Assembly (NCBI GenBank): GCA_026125895.1
Contig: JAHCKG010000010.1
Coordinates: 57,501 to 121,500, forward strand
Source of the DNA: Pseudolabrys sp.
GTDB taxonomy: Bacteria > Pseudomonadota > Alphaproteobacteria > Rhizobiales > Xanthobacteraceae
Length of the DNA: 64,000 bases
Reading direction: 5' to 3'
Numbering within the stretch: position 1 is the first letter of the stretch; each line of letters starts with the position of its first letter. Positions 9,510 to 18,772 of the stretch are shown here, piece after piece. A program made the translations under genes and the position numbers. Below the pieces are notes generated by a model. It was not told the DNA's origin, made no database searches, and saw only the letters and a list, made by a program, of their open reading frames with translations.

Positions 9510-9557
9510 GCCGCTCCGGCCCGACCCTCCCGGCCCACTTCCAGCAATGGCTTGAAC

Positions 9558-10667
9558 ATGACTGCCTCTCCCTTGCGTCCCGTCCCGCGTCCCGGCGTGC
9601 TCGACATCGCGCCCTACGTCCCCGGCAAAAGCAGCGCGCCCGGCGTCGACAAGATCTACAAGCTGTCGTCGAACGAGAGCCCGCTCGGCCCCTCGCCGAA
9701 GGCCGCCGCCGCCTATCAGGCCGCCGGTGCCAAGCTTGAGGATTACCCGGACGGCGCGGTCACCGAACTGCGCAATGCCATCGGTCGCGTCTACGGGCTC
9801 GATCCGGCGCGCATCGTCTGCGGCGCGGGCTCAGACGACCTGCTGAACATGCTGGCGCAGGCCTATCTGACCGACGGCGATGAAGTCGTGTACTCCCAGC
9901 ACGGCTTCCTGATGTATCCGATCTATTCGCTGAGCCGCGGCGCCAGGCCGATCGCGGTGCCGGAGAAGAACTTCACCGCCGACATCGACGCCATGATCGC
10001 GGCGGTGACGCCGAAGACGCGCCTCGTCTTCCTCGCCAACCCGAACAACCCGACCGGCACCTATGTGCCGTTCGACGAGGTCAAGCGCCTGCACAAGGCG
10101 CTGCCGGGCAACGTCATCCTTGTTCTCGACGCCGCTTACGCCGAATACGTACAGCGCAACGACTACGAGGCCGGCATCGAGCTGGTCGCGACGTCGGAGA
10201 ACGTCGTGATGTGCCGAACCTTCTCCAAGATCCACGGCCTCGCCGCGATCCGCCTCGGCTGGCTCTACGGCCCTGAGAATATCGTCGACGTGCTCAACCG
10301 CGTGCGCAGCCCTTTCAACGTGAACTCGGCCGCGATCAAGGCCGGCATCGCCGCGATCGAGGATGCCGCGCATCTGGAAAAGGCGGTCGCGCACAACAAC
10401 CGGTGGCTCGGTTGGGTCAGCGATGAAATCGACAAGCTCGGACTCAAGGTGACACCGAGCGTCGGCAATTTCGTTCTGATCCATTTCCCGGAGACCAAGG
10501 GCAGCACCGCTCCGGAAGCTGATGAGTTTCTGACCAAGCGCGGGATCATCTTGCGCCGTGTCGCCGGCTATGGCCTGCCACACTGCCTGCGCATGACGAT
10601 CGGCACCGAGGAAGCCAACAAGCTCGTCATCGCCGCCCTCAAGGAGTTCATGGGGAAGGCGGCGTGA
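9558..10667 (+). CDS. hisC: histidinol-phosphate aminotransferase
   Basis: A PLP-dependent class I/II aminotransferase of 369 residues. Visible features are the [12 protein letters not shown] substrate loop, [14 protein letters not shown], the LDAAYAEY stretch and the PLP-lysine segment [19 protein letters not shown]. HisC converts imidazole-acetol phosphate to histidinol phosphate. Many alphaproteobacterial copies beside tyrA also transaminate prephenate or aromatic 2-oxo acids. The context between chorismate mutase and tyrA favours that aromatic role here. I use the ATG at 9558 rather than the TTG 6 nt upstream. It overlaps tyrA by 4 nt. Confidence 0.93.
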   Translation: MTASPLRPVPRPGVLDIAPYVPGKSSAPGVDKIYKLSSNESPLGPSPKAAAAYQAAGAKLEDYPDGAVTELRNAIGRVYGLDPARIVCGAGSDDLLNMLAQAYLTDGDEVVYSQHGFLMYPIYSLSRGARPIAVPEKNFTADIDAMIAAVTPKTRLVFLANPNNPTGTYVPFDEVKRLHKALPGNVILVLDAAYAEYVQRNDYEAGIELVATSENVVMCRTFSKIHGLAAIRLGWLYGPENIVDVLNRVRSPFNVNSAAIKAGIAAIEDAAHLEKAVAHNNRWLGWVSDEIDKLGLKVTPSVGNFVLIHFPETKGSTAPEADEFLTKRGIILRRVAGYGLPHCLRMTIGTEEANKLVIAALKEFMGKAA

Positions 10668-11635
10668 CCAAACCCGCGCCGCTCTACAACCGCCTCGCCC
10701 TCATCGGCGTCGGCCTGATCGGCTCGTCAATCGCGCGCGCCGCCAAGGCGCAAGGCGCGGTCGGCTCGATCGTCGCCACGGCGCGCTCGGAGGCGACGCG
10801 CCGCCGCGTCGCCGAACTGGGCATTGCCGATCAGGTGGTCGAGACCAACGCGGCCGCGGTCGAAGGCGCCGATCTCGTCATCGTCTGCATTCCGGTCGGC
10901 GCCTGTGGCACGGTGGCCAAGGACATCGCGCCGCATCTGATGCCGGGCGCCACCGTGTCCGACGTCGGCTCGGTCAAGGGCTCGATCGTCCGCGACATGG
11001 GCCCGCACATTCCCAAGGGCGTGCATTTCGTGCCGGCCCACCCGGTCGCCGGCACCGAATATTCTGGCCCCGATGCCGGGTTTGCCGAGCTTTTCGTCAA
11101 CCGCTGGTCCATCCTGACGCCGCCGCCGGGCCAGGATCAGGCCGCGGTCGACAAGCTCGCCGCGTTCTGGAAGCTGCTCGGCGCCAACGTCGAGACCATG
11201 GCGCCCGATCACCACGACCTGGTGCTGGCGGTGACCAGCCATCTGCCGCACTTGATCGCCTACACCATCGTCGGCACGGCGGACGAACTGGAGACGGTGA
11301 CGCGGTCGGAAGTGCTGAAGTTCTCCGCCGGCGGTTTCCGCGACTTCACGCGCATCGCCGCGTCCGATCCGACGATGTGGCGGGATATCTTCGTCACCAA
11401 CAAGGACGCCGTGCTCGAGATGCTCGGCCGCTTCAACGAAGACATCGCGCTGCTGACCAAGGCGATCCGCAACGGCGACGGCGACACCCTGTTCGAGCAC
11501 TTCACGCGCACCCGCGCCATCCGCAAGGGCATCGTGCAGATCGGCCAGGACTCGGCCATTCCCGACTTCGGTCGCGCGCATGCCGGCCTCCCGCACGAGC
11601 CGCTGCCCAAGCCCTACGCGCCGGACGAAGGGTGA
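10664..11635 (+). CDS. tyrA: prephenate/arogenate dehydrogenase
   Basis: NAD(P)-dependent oxidative decarboxylation of prephenate or arogenate in tyrosine synthesis. The N-terminal Rossmann motif [16 protein letters not shown] is followed by [18 protein letters not shown] and [14 protein letters not shown], where the histidine matches the conserved catalytic His region of TyrA. 323 residues is a standard monofunctional length. It starts at a GTG that overlaps the hisC stop (GTGA), with GGGGAAGG just upstream, so translation is probably coupled. It ends exactly next to the convergent lysE-type gene with no spacer. Confidence 0.95.
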   Translation: MTKPAPLYNRLALIGVGLIGSSIARAAKAQGAVGSIVATARSEATRRRVAELGIADQVVETNAAAVEGADLVIVCIPVGACGTVAKDIAPHLMPGATVSDVGSVKGSIVRDMGPHIPKGVHFVPAHPVAGTEYSGPDAGFAELFVNRWSILTPPPGQDQAAVDKLAAFWKLLGANVETMAPDHHDLVLAVTSHLPHLIAYTIVGTADELETVTRSEVLKFSAGGFRDFTRIAASDPTMWRDIFVTNKDAVLEMLGRFNEDIALLTKAIRNGDGDTLFEHFTRTRAIRKGIVQIGQDSAIPDFGRAHAGLPHEPLPKPYAPDEG

Positions 11636-12247
11636 TCAGCGCGCGCTGAACGCCAGTTTGGCGCCGAGCGCGACGAAGGCGGCGGCGAACGAGCGCCGCA
11701 ACCAGGCCATGACGCGCGGCCGCGTGATGACATGGTCGCGGACCGCAGCGGCGAACAGGCCGTACAGGACAAACACAGCGAACGTCATGAGCATGAACAC
11801 GCTGCTCAGTTCGAGCATGCGCATGACCGGCCGCGTCTCGCTCGCGCTGACGAATAGCGGCAGGAAGGCGAGGAAGAAGATCGACAGCTTCGGATTGAGG
11901 ATGTTGATGAGGATGCCCTTGACCGCGATCGCCGCGGCGGTGCGCCGGTCGGTGTCTCTCGACACGCTCAACGGGCCGCGTTCGCGCAACGTGCCCCAGG
12001 CCATGTAGAGCAGATAAGCGCAGCCTGCATATTTGAAGATCTCGAAGGCGAGCGCGCTGGTGTGCAGCAGCGCGGCCAGGCCGAGGATCGCCGCAGCCAT
12101 GTGCGGCACGATGCCGAGCGTGCAGCCGAAGGCGGCGGCGACGCTCGCCTTGCCGCCGCGCGACAGCCCGATCGCCAGCGTGTAGAGGACGCCGGTACCC
12201 GGCGAGATGACGACGATAAACGACGTGATCAGGAATTCGAGCGACAT
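11636..12247 (-). CDS. LysE/RhtB-family amino acid exporter
   Basis: A 203-residue inner-membrane protein with about six hydrophobic segments and the family's N-terminal signature (FIVVISPGTGVLYTLAIGLSRG) followed by a GCTLGIVPHM segment. A further conserved ILNPKLSIFFLAFLPLF segment holds the NPK motif. The family exports amino acids or homoserine lactones, and the substrate cannot be told from sequence. Its stop codon directly abuts that of tyrA on the other strand. It is probably a single-gene unit. Confidence 0.88.
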   Translation of the reverse strand: MSLEFLITSFIVVISPGTGVLYTLAIGLSRGGKASVAAAFGCTLGIVPHMAAAILGLAALLHTSALAFEIFKYAGCAYLLYMAWGTLRERGPLSVSRDTDRRTAAAIAVKGILINILNPKLSIFFLAFLPLFVSASETRPVMRMLELSSVFMLMTFAVFVLYGLFAAAVRDHVITRPRVMAWLRRSFAAAFVALGAKLAFSAR

Positions 12248-12322
12248 GCCGGCCTCCCCAAGGGTTCGGCCCTCAAATTAGCGCAAGGTCCGGCTCGGCG
12301 GGACCCGGTTTCTGGTAACCAC

Positions 12323-13450
12323 CTAGAAGAGGGTCGGCGAATCGCCGAGCGGGATCGGGCCGAGATACATGCGGCCGTCATCGAAGCGCAGAGGCAGCGA
12401 CACCGCCGGCCGGCCTTCGAGCGTGGTCTTGCGACCGAGCATGTTGATGCCGGCCGACAGATTGGCGCCGACCTGCTGCTTGGCTGCCTGGCCGAGGCCG
12501 GGCGACAGGCGGTCGAGCGCGCTGGCAAGGCGATCCACCGAAGGCGAGGCCTGCACCAGTTGCTCGGCGTTGATCGCCTTGAGGAACGGCTCCAGGCCGG
12601 CGACCGTCAGGTCGAGCTGGCCTTGCAGCCGGCCATTGTCGCCGATCGACAGATTGCCGGCGCCGACCGCCAGCGTCTCGCCCTGCACGGCGCGCGCCTC
12701 CGTGATCTCTATACGCCCCTTGTTGGCGGCGATCTCGCGGAAGCGCTCGGGCCACGGCTTCGGTGAGAAGTCGGTCAGGCCGCGAAACACGGTGTCGAAC
12801 ACGGCATCGACAGGCTGCGCCGCCAGCGCCGGCACGCCGGGCGCGAAGGCACCTTGCGTGCGGACGGCAACCTCGAGGACCGGATGGTCGCTGACCAGCC
12901 CTTCGAGCAGCCGGGCGTGCAGTTCGAGATGCTCGGCGCGCAACAGCGGCTGCGCCGCACCGTCTTTGAGGGCATCGATAGTCGGCTGGTCGAACACCAG
13001 CGACACCCGCTCCGGTGCGGCCGGCGTGCCCCGCACGCTCGACTGGAACAGCGCCCAATTCATCGTCAGCTCCGGCGGCTTGCCGGGCGCGGCAATGGTC
13101 AGCGGCCCCTTGAATTCACTGATCAGCAATGTGGGTTGATAGACCTGCGACACCACCAGCACGCCGCCGAGCTTGGCTTCGATCGGCGCCTGGCGGGTCT
13201 GGAAGACGGCGCTGGCGTTGTGGCAGGTGAATTCGAAGCGGAACGGGAACCCGCCCACGCCTTCCTTGCCGCATTCGTAGACGCGGCCGGATTTCGCTTC
13301 GCGCGCGCGCCACCCTTCCAGCGCGGTCCGCGCCTTACCAGCGGCGACATACCAGAAGGCCGACCAGCCGCCGATCAGCGCGACGACGAGGACGAGGAGG
13401 ACGATATAGCGCCGCACATTGGAGCGGCGAACGGGATCGGACATGGTCAT
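12323..13450 (-). CDS. DUF2125 domain-containing membrane-anchored protein
   Basis: The protein has 375 residues. An N-terminal transmembrane anchor (about residues 17-37, YIVLLVLVVALIGGWSAFWY) follows a basic start, and the rest should face the periplasm. The N-terminal periplasmic part has GGFPFRFEFTC, typical of DUF2125 proteins of Rhizobiales, and two cysteines (YECGKEG and FTCHNA) that could pair. The function is unknown; the long beta-rich body recalls AsmA-like lipid-handling proteins, but that is a guess. The open frame extends 71 codons further upstream with no start support. I use the ATG at 13450; one at 13444 is also possible. Confidence 0.8.
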   Translation of the reverse strand: MTMSDPVRRSNVRRYIVLLVLVVALIGGWSAFWYVAAGKARTALEGWRAREAKSGRVYECGKEGVGGFPFRFEFTCHNASAVFQTRQAPIEAKLGGVLVVSQVYQPTLLISEFKGPLTIAAPGKPPELTMNWALFQSSVRGTPAAPERVSLVFDQPTIDALKDGAAQPLLRAEHLELHARLLEGLVSDHPVLEVAVRTQGAFAPGVPALAAQPVDAVFDTVFRGLTDFSPKPWPERFREIAANKGRIEITEARAVQGETLAVGAGNLSIGDNGRLQGQLDLTVAGLEPFLKAINAEQLVQASPSVDRLASALDRLSPGLGQAAKQQVGANLSAGINMLGRKTTLEGRPAVSLPLRFDDGRMYLGPIPLGDSPTLF

Positions 13451-13656
13451 GAGGGGAATTGTGAAACCTGCCAAATGAGGCACTTCTGCGCCCAACCTGG
13501 CGCCCGCGGGCCTCTGCGCCCTCTTTGCGCAGGCGGCGCGCGAACTCAAGGTCCGTGGCCGCAGCGGATGAAACTTTCCCCGGCCGCCCATTGCGCCGGC
13601 GCAGGGCTCTTGGTACGCGACCGCCCGGCCCGCGCGTCCCGGTACCCCATTAGCCC

Positions 13657-14208
13657 ATGACACCCCTGCCCTCAGAAGAAACCGGCGAGTTCTGGGTCTT
13701 CGGCTACGGCTCGCTGATGTGGCGCCCCGGTTTCGACGCGCTGGAGCGGCGGCAGGCGCGGCTGGTCGGCGCGCACCGGGCCCTCTGCGTGTACTCCTTC
13801 GTCCATCGCGGCACGCCGGAAAAGCCCGGTCTCGTCCTCGGTCTCGACCGCGGCGGCAATTGCCGCGGCATCGCCTACCGGGTGGCGGCGTCGAAACGCG
13901 AGGAAACCATCGCCTATCTGCGCGCCCGTGAGCAGGTGACCATGGTCTATCGCGAGGCGTGGCGGCGGATCTGGCTCGACGACGATCCGCAGACCAACGT
14001 GCGCGCCCTGTGCTACGTGGTCGATCGCGGCCACGAGCAATATGCCGGGCAGCTCACACTGGCCGAACAGCTTCACTACTGCCGGCAGGGCCACGGCCGC
14101 TCCGGCGCCAACCGCGATTACGTCATCGCCACCGTCGCCGAACTGGAAAGCCTCGGCGTCCGCGACCGCGATCTGCATCTCCTGGCGCAGCAGCTCAAGG
14201 GCGCTTAG
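13657..14208 (+). CDS. gamma-glutamylcyclotransferase (ChaC family)
   Basis: Releases 5-oxoproline and Cys-Gly from glutathione in the cytosol. The N-terminal GYGSLMWRPGF loop binds the gamma-glutamyl group, and the later YLRAREQVTMVYREAW segment contains the expected catalytic Glu. 183 residues matches bacterial ChaC. The last 4 nt overlap the 3' end of the convergent plsC gene. Confidence 0.92.
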   Translation: MTPLPSEETGEFWVFGYGSLMWRPGFDALERRQARLVGAHRALCVYSFVHRGTPEKPGLVLGLDRGGNCRGIAYRVAASKREETIAYLRAREQVTMVYREAWRRIWLDDDPQTNVRALCYVVDRGHEQYAGQLTLAEQLHYCRQGHGRSGANRDYVIATVAELESLGVRDRDLHLLAQQLKGA

Positions 14209-14945
14209 CCCGAGACCGTGCCCATCTCGCGCCGGCCTTCTTCGATCAGGCGCGCCGTCGCGGTCTCGATCTCGGTTTGCAGCTTCTCGAAAAAAGCCTG
14301 CTGCTCGAGGCCCGGCGGAATAACGTCGCAAATGTCCACGATCACCGTGCCTGGATAGCGCCGGAAGGTGCGGCGCGGCCAGAACAGCCCGGAGTTCAGC
14401 GCGATCGGCAGGCAGGGAACGCCCGCGGTCGCATAGACATGGGCGACGCCGTATTTGTAGCGCGGCTCGGCGCCGGCGGCGCGTCGTGTCCCTTCCGGAA
14501 AAATGATGAGTTGGCGATTCTGCGCGAGCTCATGGCGGGCGCGCTCGGCCATGGCGCGCAGCGCCGCAGCGCCGCGGCCGCGATCGACCGGCACCATGCG
14601 CCCCTTGATGGTGAGCCAGCCGAAGATCGGAATCCACTGCAGTTCGCGTTTGAGGATGAAGACCGGATTCGGAAACAGGGTGATGAGCGCGAAGGTCTCC
14701 CAAGCCGACTGATGCTTCGAGGCGACCAGCAGCGGCCCCGGCGGGATCTTGTCGCGGCCGCGGATCTCGACCTTGATGCCGCATATCACGCGCAGCAGCA
14801 CGAGATTGACCCGGCCCCAGATCCGCGCAATCTCGACGATCGCCCAGAACGGCATGAAGAAAGTCGGCAGGGCGACCACCAGCCAGAACGCGGTGTTCAG
14901 GTAGAACGCCACGTTGAACGCAATGGAGCGGACAAGGATCAGCAC
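14205..14945 (-). CDS. plsC: 1-acyl-sn-glycerol-3-phosphate acyltransferase
   Basis: Adds the second acyl chain to lysophosphatidic acid at the inner membrane. It has N-terminal hydrophobic segments (about 8-35). Motif I is KHQSAWE, a His-x4-Glu form of the usual His-x4-Asp that I recall as common in alphaproteobacterial PlsC. Motif II-like PVDRGRG and motif III FPEGTR are also present. 246 residues is typical. The next gene upstream on the same strand, the YdcF protein, ends 13 nt before this start, so the two are probably co-transcribed. Confidence 0.93.
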   Translation of the reverse strand: MLILVRSIAFNVAFYLNTAFWLVVALPTFFMPFWAIVEIARIWGRVNLVLLRVICGIKVEIRGRDKIPPGPLLVASKHQSAWETFALITLFPNPVFILKRELQWIPIFGWLTIKGRMVPVDRGRGAAALRAMAERARHELAQNRQLIIFPEGTRRAAGAEPRYKYGVAHVYATAGVPCLPIALNSGLFWPRRTFRRYPGTVIVDICDVIPPGLEQQAFFEKLQTEIETATARLIEEGRREMGTVSG

Positions 14946-14958
14946 GAGCCGGCGGTCC

Positions 14959-15567
14959 TCACGGGGAATCCGGATCGAGACGCATCCGGACGAGCGCGAA
15001 CAGATACTTCAGATACTCGGCCGCGAGGAAACGCGCGGTGCCGATATTTTCCCACCACGGTCTTTCCCTCACCGTTTCCGACATCACCGGAAAAGCGATC
15101 AGCCGGACATCCGGCAACTGGTGCTCGATTTCCGCCATGGCGCGCGGCATGTGCCAGTTCGACGTGACGATGATGAGCGACGTGAAATTGTGTTCGCGCG
15201 TCCAGCGCCGCGTCTCCAGCGCATTGCCGAAGGTGTTGAGCGCCGAGCGGTCGAGGTCGATGCAGCAGGTGAAATATTTCGAATAGAGCGGAGTCAACCG
15301 CGCGATCTCGCTCGCCGAGGTCGCACGGTGCACGCCGGTGATGAGGAGGCGCTTGCCGCGCTCGGCCGCCAGCAGTTCGATCGCATCGGGAATGCGCGGC
15401 GCCGCGCCGGTCAGCACGACGATGCCGTCGGCCCTGCTGTCGAGCATCACTTCGTCGCTCACGATCTGCGACGCGAACCAGAAGAATCCGCAGGTCAGCA
15501 CCAGCCCGCCGACCACCGCGGCCAACATGGTCAGAAAACCGATCCAGCGAGCAAAACCTGCGAACAT
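14959..15567 (-). CDS. YdcF family (DUF218) membrane protein
   Basis: The N-terminal transmembrane helix covers about residues 7-32. The DUF218 domain that follows begins with DGIVVLTGAAPRIPDAIELL and contains LLITGVHRATSA and SLIIVTSNWHMPRAM, the last being the conserved serine/asparagine/histidine loop. DUF218 proteins (YdcF, SanA, ElyC) act in the cell envelope. ElyC affects lipid carrier metabolism, but the role of this branch is not known. I use the internal ATG at 15567 (202 residues); an in-frame start at 15606 would add 13 residues that do not look like a membrane lead-in. It sits just upstream of plsC. Confidence 0.85.
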   Translation of the reverse strand: MFAGFARWIGFLTMLAAVVGGLVLTCGFFWFASQIVSDEVMLDSRADGIVVLTGAAPRIPDAIELLAAERGKRLLITGVHRATSASEIARLTPLYSKYFTCCIDLDRSALNTFGNALETRRWTREHNFTSLIIVTSNWHMPRAMAEIEHQLPDVRLIAFPVMSETVRERPWWENIGTARFLAAEYLKYLFALVRMRLDPDSP

Positions 15568-15675
15568 CTCGTCGTCAACCCAATCGCGCCGCAGACGGCA
15601 TAGCACTATTGCCCCGGCGCGATCTACGCGGAAAACCGGTACCGGCGGACGCGGTTTGCGCCATGTCCTCCGTCC

Positions 15676-16854
15676 TCAGCACGCCGCCAGCGCCTGCTGC
15701 AGATCGCCGATGAGGTCACCGGTCGCTTCGAGGCCGACGTTCAAACGCACCAGTCGGGCGCCGTAAGCTCGCGCGTTCGACCCGGCCGCCGGATAAGCCA
15801 TGACCAGGCTGGTCGTTCCACCCCAGCTATAGCCGATGCGGAACAGGCGAAGCGCATCGACGAACCGCGCGACGCGAGCCGCATCCCAATCCTCCGCGAA
15901 AACGATCGAGAACACGCTCGACGAGCCGGTGAACTGACTCGCCCAGATGTCATGACCCGGACAGTCGGGAAACGCCGGATGCAGCACGCGCGCAACGGAC
16001 GGCTGCTGCTTCAGCCACGTGGCGACCGCGAGTGTCGATTGCTGGAGAGCGTCGAGACGCACGGCCAGAGTCTCAAGACCGCGCAGCGCCAGCGCGCAAT
16101 CGTCCGGCGACACCGCCAGACCGAGCAACCTATATAACGGGCCGACGCGATCGTAGGTCGTCTTGTCGCGAACCGAGACGGTGCCGAGCAGCAGATCGCT
16201 GTGCCCGCCGACATATTTGGTGAGCGCCTGCACCGACACGTCCACGCCGGCCGCGAAGGCATCGAACAGAACGCCCGCGGCATAGGTGTTGTCGAGCGCG
16301 ACCGGCACGCCGCGCTCATGCGCGGCCGCGGCGATGGCCGGCACATCCTGCACTTCCATGGTGATGGAGCCCGGACTCTCGCACCAGATTAGGCGGGTCT
16401 CGGGCCGGATCAACGATGCAATGGCAGCGCCGATCGTCGGCGGATAGGTTTCGACATCGATGCCCAGCCCTTGCAGCAATCCGGGGCCGAGCTCCTTGTT
16501 CGGCCCGTAGGCGCTTTCCGGCACGAGTACATGCGAGTCTGCGGTGCAGAAGGCGAGATAGGCGAGCACGATGGCGGCCTGCCCGCCCGGAACAACGAAA
16601 CTGTGGTGTGCGCCTTCGAGGTCGGCGATGCGCGCGCCGAGTTCGAGCACCGTCGGCGTGCCGTAGAGACCGTAGGTGTAGCGTCCGGTGCGCCAGTCGT
16701 CCTGCGCGTCGGCCAGACGCTCGAACACGACGGTCGAGCCGCGATGCACGGCCGGCGCCAGCGACACGAAGCCGCCCGGCGCGCGAACCTCCGGCTGGAT
16801 CAGCCGGGTGCGCCAGTCGCGCCGGTTTCCGGGTTGCACGCCATCCACGGTCAC
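15676..16854 (-). CDS. metC: cystathionine beta-lyase
   Basis: PLP-dependent Cys/Met metabolism enzyme of 392 residues that splits cystathionine into homocysteine, pyruvate and ammonia. Visible signatures are RGSTVVF at the N-terminus, YTYGLYGTPT, FVVPGGQAAI, VALDNTYAAG with the PLP-binding aspartate, and SVQALTKYVGGHSDLLLG with the PLP lysine. The YGLYGTPT form is typical of MetC rather than MetB/MetZ. An older alternative is a general C-S lyase. It is alone between the YdcF gene and ftsX. Confidence 0.9.
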   Translation of the reverse strand: MTVDGVQPGNRRDWRTRLIQPEVRAPGGFVSLAPAVHRGSTVVFERLADAQDDWRTGRYTYGLYGTPTVLELGARIADLEGAHHSFVVPGGQAAIVLAYLAFCTADSHVLVPESAYGPNKELGPGLLQGLGIDVETYPPTIGAAIASLIRPETRLIWCESPGSITMEVQDVPAIAAAAHERGVPVALDNTYAAGVLFDAFAAGVDVSVQALTKYVGGHSDLLLGTVSVRDKTTYDRVGPLYRLLGLAVSPDDCALALRGLETLAVRLDALQQSTLAVATWLKQQPSVARVLHPAFPDCPGHDIWASQFTGSSSVFSIVFAEDWDAARVARFVDALRLFRIGYSWGGTTSLVMAYPAAGSNARAYGARLVRLNVGLEATGDLIGDLQQALAAC

Positions 16855-16892
16855 CTCCCTGTCCGATGATTTCCGGCCAAGCGCCGCAGTGC

Positions 16893-17858
16893 TCAGTCAA
16901 TAGCTTCGAGGGTGCGGTTGACCGTATAACGCGAGGTCAGCGCGGTGACGAGGGCGCTGAGCACGATCTGCGCCAGCACCGCCACATAGCCGAACAGGCC
17001 CAGCGAGAACGAGCCGAACAGCGCCGCGCTCTGATCGCCGGCGGCACTGCCGGCGGTAAAGCGTCCGATCAGCGCCGCGATCAGGAAGATCAGGATCGCC
17101 CCGCCGCCGCCGATGGCGCCGCCCTGCAATCCCATTACCAGGAAGTGGCGCTGGAAGTTGCCAGCGATGAAGCCATTCTTGGCGCCGACGAGATGCAGCA
17201 CTTCGATTACATTCTTGTTGGTGGCCATCGCGCCGCGGGTCGCGAAGGTGACGGACAAAACGGTGGCGGCGACGATCAGGACGAGGATGGCAATGCCGCC
17301 GCCGACGACCGATCCGGCCATGGCGCGCATGCGGTCGATCCAGCCGCGGTGGTCGTCGAGCGCGGCGCCCGGCGCCTGCGCCGCAAGCTGGCGGCCGAGC
17401 TGCGCCGTATCCACGCTGGCGTCGGCGGCGAGCCGCAACACGATCAGGCGCGGGATCGGCAGTTCGTCGAGGCTCAGCCCGCTGCCGAGCCACGGCTCGA
17501 GCAGCTTGCCGGATTCTTCCTTGCTGTAGACGCGGACGTCCGCGATGCCGGGAAAGGCGCGCGCGACCGCGGCCGCCTTGTCTACGACGGCGTCGGTGTC
17601 GCGGCCGGAGGCCGGCACCACCTGGATCGTGATTTCCCGCGCGACGTCTGATTGCCATTCGCTCGCCGCCTGGCCGACGAGGACCACGGCGCCGGTGGTG
17701 AGCGAGGCCAGAAACGTCATGATGGCGACGACGGCGATCAGCGCACTGCCGGCGATCGAGTTGCGCGGCACCAGCGGCGTTTCGAAACGCGGCTTCGCCG
17801 GCACCGCGGCGCGCGGCGACAGGGTCGGATCATGTCTGAGGTCGTCGGCGATGGCCAT
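16893..17858 (-). CDS. ftsX: cell division ABC transporter permease FtsX
   Basis: Inner-membrane partner of FtsE that couples ATP hydrolysis to activation of periplasmic peptidoglycan hydrolases at the division site. 321 residues with four transmembrane segments: one after the N-terminal tail (SALIAVVAIMTFLASLTTGAVVLV) and three in the C-terminal half. The first periplasmic loop (about 65-170) contains ITIQVVPASGRDTDAVV and VRVYSKEES. The ATG at 17858 is 2 nt after the ftsE stop. A longer open frame merging into the ftsE region is only a shadow of ftsE. The M23 peptidase at the window start is not close enough to be called its partner. Confidence 0.95.
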   Translation of the reverse strand: MAIADDLRHDPTLSPRAAVPAKPRFETPLVPRNSIAGSALIAVVAIMTFLASLTTGAVVLVGQAASEWQSDVAREITIQVVPASGRDTDAVVDKAAAVARAFPGIADVRVYSKEESGKLLEPWLGSGLSLDELPIPRLIVLRLAADASVDTAQLGRQLAAQAPGAALDDHRGWIDRMRAMAGSVVGGGIAILVLIVAATVLSVTFATRGAMATNKNVIEVLHLVGAKNGFIAGNFQRHFLVMGLQGGAIGGGGAILIFLIAALIGRFTAGSAAGDQSAALFGSFSLGLFGYVAVLAQIVLSALVTALTSRYTVNRTLEAID

Positions 17859-17860
17859 GA

Positions 17861-18520
17861 TCAGTCGTAGATGTGCAGCCGGCCGTCGTGCAGCACGAGG
17901 CGGCGGGCGTCGTATTGGTCCATCAGCGCGATGTCGTGGGTCGCGATCACCACCGATGTGCCGGACTTGTTGAGTTCGACGAACAGCCGCAGCAGCCGCT
18001 GCGCGAGGCTCGGATCGACATTGCCGGTCGGCTCGTCGGCGAGCAGCAATTGCGGCCGCGCGATCACGGCGCGCGCGATCGCCGCGCGCTGCTTCTCGCC
18101 GCCCGACAGAACCGGCGGCAGCGCCCACATGCGGTCGCCGAGATCGACCCAGTTGAGCAATTCGATGACCTCGTCGCGGTAGCTCGCCTCCGGGCGGCCC
18201 ATGACGCGCAGCGGCAGCGCCACGTTCTCGTAGGTCGTCATGTGATCGAGCAACCGGAAATCCTGGAACACGATACCGATGCGGCGGCGCAAGGTCGCCA
18301 CGGCGTCCTTGGACAATGTCGCGACATCGTGGCCGAACTGCGTAATCAGCCCGCGCGTCGGTCGCAGCGACAGGAACAGCAATTTGAGCAGCGAGGTCTT
18401 GCCGGCCCCGGAAGGGCCGGTCAGGAACTGGAAGGAATGCGGCTCGATGCGGAAGGTCAGGTCGCGCAGCACCTCGGGCCCCAGCCCGTAGCGCAACCCC
18501 ACATTTTCGAATCGGACCAC
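17861..18520 (-). CDS. ftsE: cell division ATP-binding protein FtsE
   Basis: ABC ATPase of 219 residues with Walker A GPSGAGKTS, Q-loop FQDFRLLDH, signature LSGGEKQRAAIARA, Walker B LLLADEPTGNVD and switch His VIATHD. The start MVRFENVGLRYG uses GTG at 18520, because a GGAGG lies 5 nt before it. The GTG 6 nt upstream would overlap that ribosome site. It works with FtsX in septal peptidoglycan control. The divergent neighbour encodes a zinc-ribbon protein. Confidence 0.95.
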   Translation of the reverse strand: MVRFENVGLRYGLGPEVLRDLTFRIEPHSFQFLTGPSGAGKTSLLKLLFLSLRPTRGLITQFGHDVATLSKDAVATLRRRIGIVFQDFRLLDHMTTYENVALPLRVMGRPEASYRDEVIELLNWVDLGDRMWALPPVLSGGEKQRAAIARAVIARPQLLLADEPTGNVDPSLAQRLLRLFVELNKSGTSVVIATHDIALMDQYDARRLVLHDGRLHIYD

Positions 18521-18772
18521 GCCCACCTCCGCTTCGTCCCATGCGAGCCTTGACCTGGCCCGAAGCCCCGCGCCCCCGCCGATCGGCCCGCCCCGCCGGA
18601 TCGGCCGCGCGACTGCGCGTTAACTACCGGTTTTACAGGAGAATCACAGCGCCGCCATAGGCTGGGGAGGCAAAAACGCGGGCCTGGGGCCGGATGAACA
18701 AAGCGGTCATGGTTTCCGGTCCATTAACGGTCGGCTGATACGCTCGAAGCGCCCGAAAAGCCGCAGAATCGT

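Noticed and set aside
16893-18542. FtsE-FtsX as a single fused frame
   Set aside because: The N-terminal part of that frame is not FtsE sequence; FtsE is encoded in another frame and ends 2 nt before the FtsX start.
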